Source: Mariprofundaceae bacterium (lineage in GTDB: Bacteria > Pseudomonadota > Zetaproteobacteria > Mariprofundales > Mariprofundaceae). From it: 6,513 nt of DNA. Shown here piece by piece: positions 5,417 to 6,513 of the stretch (its first letter is position 1; every line of letters begins with the position of its first letter). The position numbers and the translations under genes were made by a program. The notes below the pieces were generated by a model. That model did not search any database. It worked only from the letters and a program-made list of their open reading frames with translations, and had not been told where the DNA came from. The stretch covers positions 1 to 6,513 of the forward strand of contig WSZY01000064.1 in assembly GCA_013139875.1 (NCBI GenBank), written 5' to 3'.

Positions 5417-6513
5417 ATGTCAAACACAGTTGCGATTGGAATTCAGTGGGGTGATGAAGGTAAAGGCAAGATTGTCGACCTTCTGGCACCAAAAATGGAT
5501 GTGGTGGCCCGGTTTCAGGGTGGCCCGAATGCAGGTCATACGCTGGTCATCGGTGATGAGACCACTGTCCTGAACCATATCCCCTCCGGCATCCTGCATG
5601 CCGATACGCTTAGCCTGATTGGCAATGGTACGGTGGTGGACCCATTCCGTCTGGTTGAAGAGATGGATATGCTTCTGGCAGCAAAAATTCCTGTTTATGA
5701 ACGTCTGCGTATCTCTGATCGATGCCAGCTTATTCTTCCCTATCACCGTGCGCTGGATGCTGCACGTGAAGCCGCGAAAGGTGATGGCAAAATCGGAACT
5801 ACAGGCCGGGGAATCGGCCCCTGTTATGAAGACAAAACGGCACGCCGTGGCATTCGGCTGGTCGATTTGACCTGCGAGGATCTGGATGCGCGTCTTGATG
5901 AAAACCTTCGTTATGTCAATTTCATACTGACCGGATTCCTTGGTGCAGAGCCAGTCTCCCGGGAAGAGGTGGTTGAGGCACTTGATCTGGCACGTGAGCG
6001 GCTATTGCCACTGGCTGCAGATGTTCCTCTGATTCTACACCAGAGAAGCAAGGCGGGTGATCGCATTCTGTTTGAAGGTGCACAGGGCTCCATGCTGGAT
6101 GTGGATCACGGTACTTACCCGTTTGTAACATCATCCAATACTGTTTCCGGTGCTGCCCTTGCAGGCCTGGGGGTTGGCCCCGGTCAGGTGGATGAGGTGC
6201 TTGGTATCTGTAAAGCCTACACAACGCGAGTAGGGGCAGGGCCGTTTCCTACAGAGCTCTATAATGCTGAAGGCATGTGTGATCCTGAAAACTCCGGCAA
6301 GCATATGGCTGAGAAGGGGCAGGAGTTCGGTGCAACTACGGGCCGTCCACGCCGTACCGGATGGTTTGACGCGATTGTTGTACAGCATGCAGTGCGTATT
6401 AATGGTGTAACCGGTCTGGCGATTACCAAACTTGATGTTCTTGATGGGCTGAAAGAGGTGAAGCTCTGTGTTGCCTATGAACGTGATGGTGAGCGGCTGG
6501 AATCTATCCCTGC
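5417..6513 (+). CDS. purA: adenylosuccinate synthetase, 3' end cut by window
   Basis: Open from ATG at 5417 to the window end: 365 complete codons with no stop. The family is about 430 residues, so roughly 65-70 are missing. AGAGG (5406-5410) precedes the ATG by 6 bases. The enzyme makes adenylosuccinate from IMP and aspartate using GTP, the committed step to AMP in the cytoplasm. Visible signatures are IQWGDEGKGKIVD (9-21) with catalytic D13, GGPNAGHT (35-42) with catalytic H41, IGNGTVVDP (68-76), GTTGRGIGPCYEDK (127-140) for IMP binding, EGAQGSMLDVDHGTYPF (220-236), KAYTTRVGAGPFPTEL (266-281), FGATTGRPRRTGWFD (304-318) and TKLDVLDG (337-344) for the GTP base. D13 and H41 keep the numbering of the E. 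coli enzyme. The reading frame is intact, with no sign of decay. Separated from hisZ by a hairpin-rich gap, it probably has partly independent expression. Confidence 0.97.
   Translation, partial: MSNTVAIGIQWGDEGKGKIVDLLAPKMDVVARFQGGPNAGHTLVIGDETTVLNHIPSGILHADTLSLIGNGTVVDPFRLVEEMDMLLAAKIPVYERLRISDRCQLILPYHRALDAAREAAKGDGKIGTTGRGIGPCYEDKTARRGIRLVDLTCEDLDARLDENLRYVNFILTGFLGAEPVSREEVVEALDLARERLLPLAADVPLILHQRSKAGDRILFEGAQGSMLDVDHGTYPFVTSSNTVSGAALAGLGVGPGQVDEVLGICKAYTTRVGAGPFPTELYNAEGMCDPENSGKHMAEKGQEFGATTGRPRRTGWFDAIVVQHAVRINGVTGLAITKLDVLDGLKEVKLCVAYERDGERLESIP

Noticed and set aside
5420..5746. Minus-strand 108-codon frame opposite the start of purA
   Set aside because: The plus strand here encodes the invariant GTP- and IMP-binding motifs of PurA. 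The antisense frame has no recognisable features.

Overview
This window looks like core chromosome of a Gram-negative bacterium, most likely a proteobacterium. The evidence is an outer-membrane beta-barrel enzyme of the PagL type, RNase D, and a hisZ-purA pair. Proteobacteria often carry hisZ next to purA, and HisZ implies a short-form HisG elsewhere in the genome. The exact class cannot be fixed from sequence alone. A marine iron-oxidiser-like or other deep-branching proteobacterium is only a guess. I see no transposase, phage gene, CRISPR array, rRNA or tRNA.

Left part (1-725). The window opens inside a plus-strand gene for a PagL-like lipid A 3-O-deacylase, missing only the start of its signal peptide. 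The 188-base gap after it is visibly more AT-rich than the right half. It holds a start-less reading frame coding a CxxC...CxxH zinc-finger-like peptide (575-676) and a strong stem-loop (693-716) that probably ends transcription from both sides.

Middle (726-2545, minus strand). rnd (RNase D) is followed by an unrecognised 212-residue cytoplasmic protein whose start overlaps the rnd stop by 4 bases. The two are almost certainly one transcript and are translationally coupled.

Divergent control region (2546-2717). This separates rnd from serA. It holds a candidate sigma70 promoter reading towards serA, a bulged hairpin beginning close to the predicted transcription start, a clear Shine-Dalgarno, and a short cysteine-codon-rich frame that might (speculatively) be a leader peptide.

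Right part (2718-6513, plus strand). serA (long-form D-3-phosphoglycerate dehydrogenase with ASB and ACT domains) overlaps hisZ by 4 bases. After hisZ comes a 153-base gap with a probable terminator and at least three further hairpins, then purA (adenylosuccinate synthetase), which runs off the window about 65-70 residues before its expected end. The three genes feed linked pathways. SerA starts serine synthesis, which supplies glycine and one-carbon units for purines. HisZ-HisG consumes ATP and PRPP, and the histidine pathway returns AICAR to purine synthesis. PurA commits IMP to AMP.

There is no convincing new multi-gene system here. The points most worth a second look are the zinc-finger-like remnant or micro-gene at 575-676, the structured leaders of serA and purA, and the orphan protein coupled to rnd.
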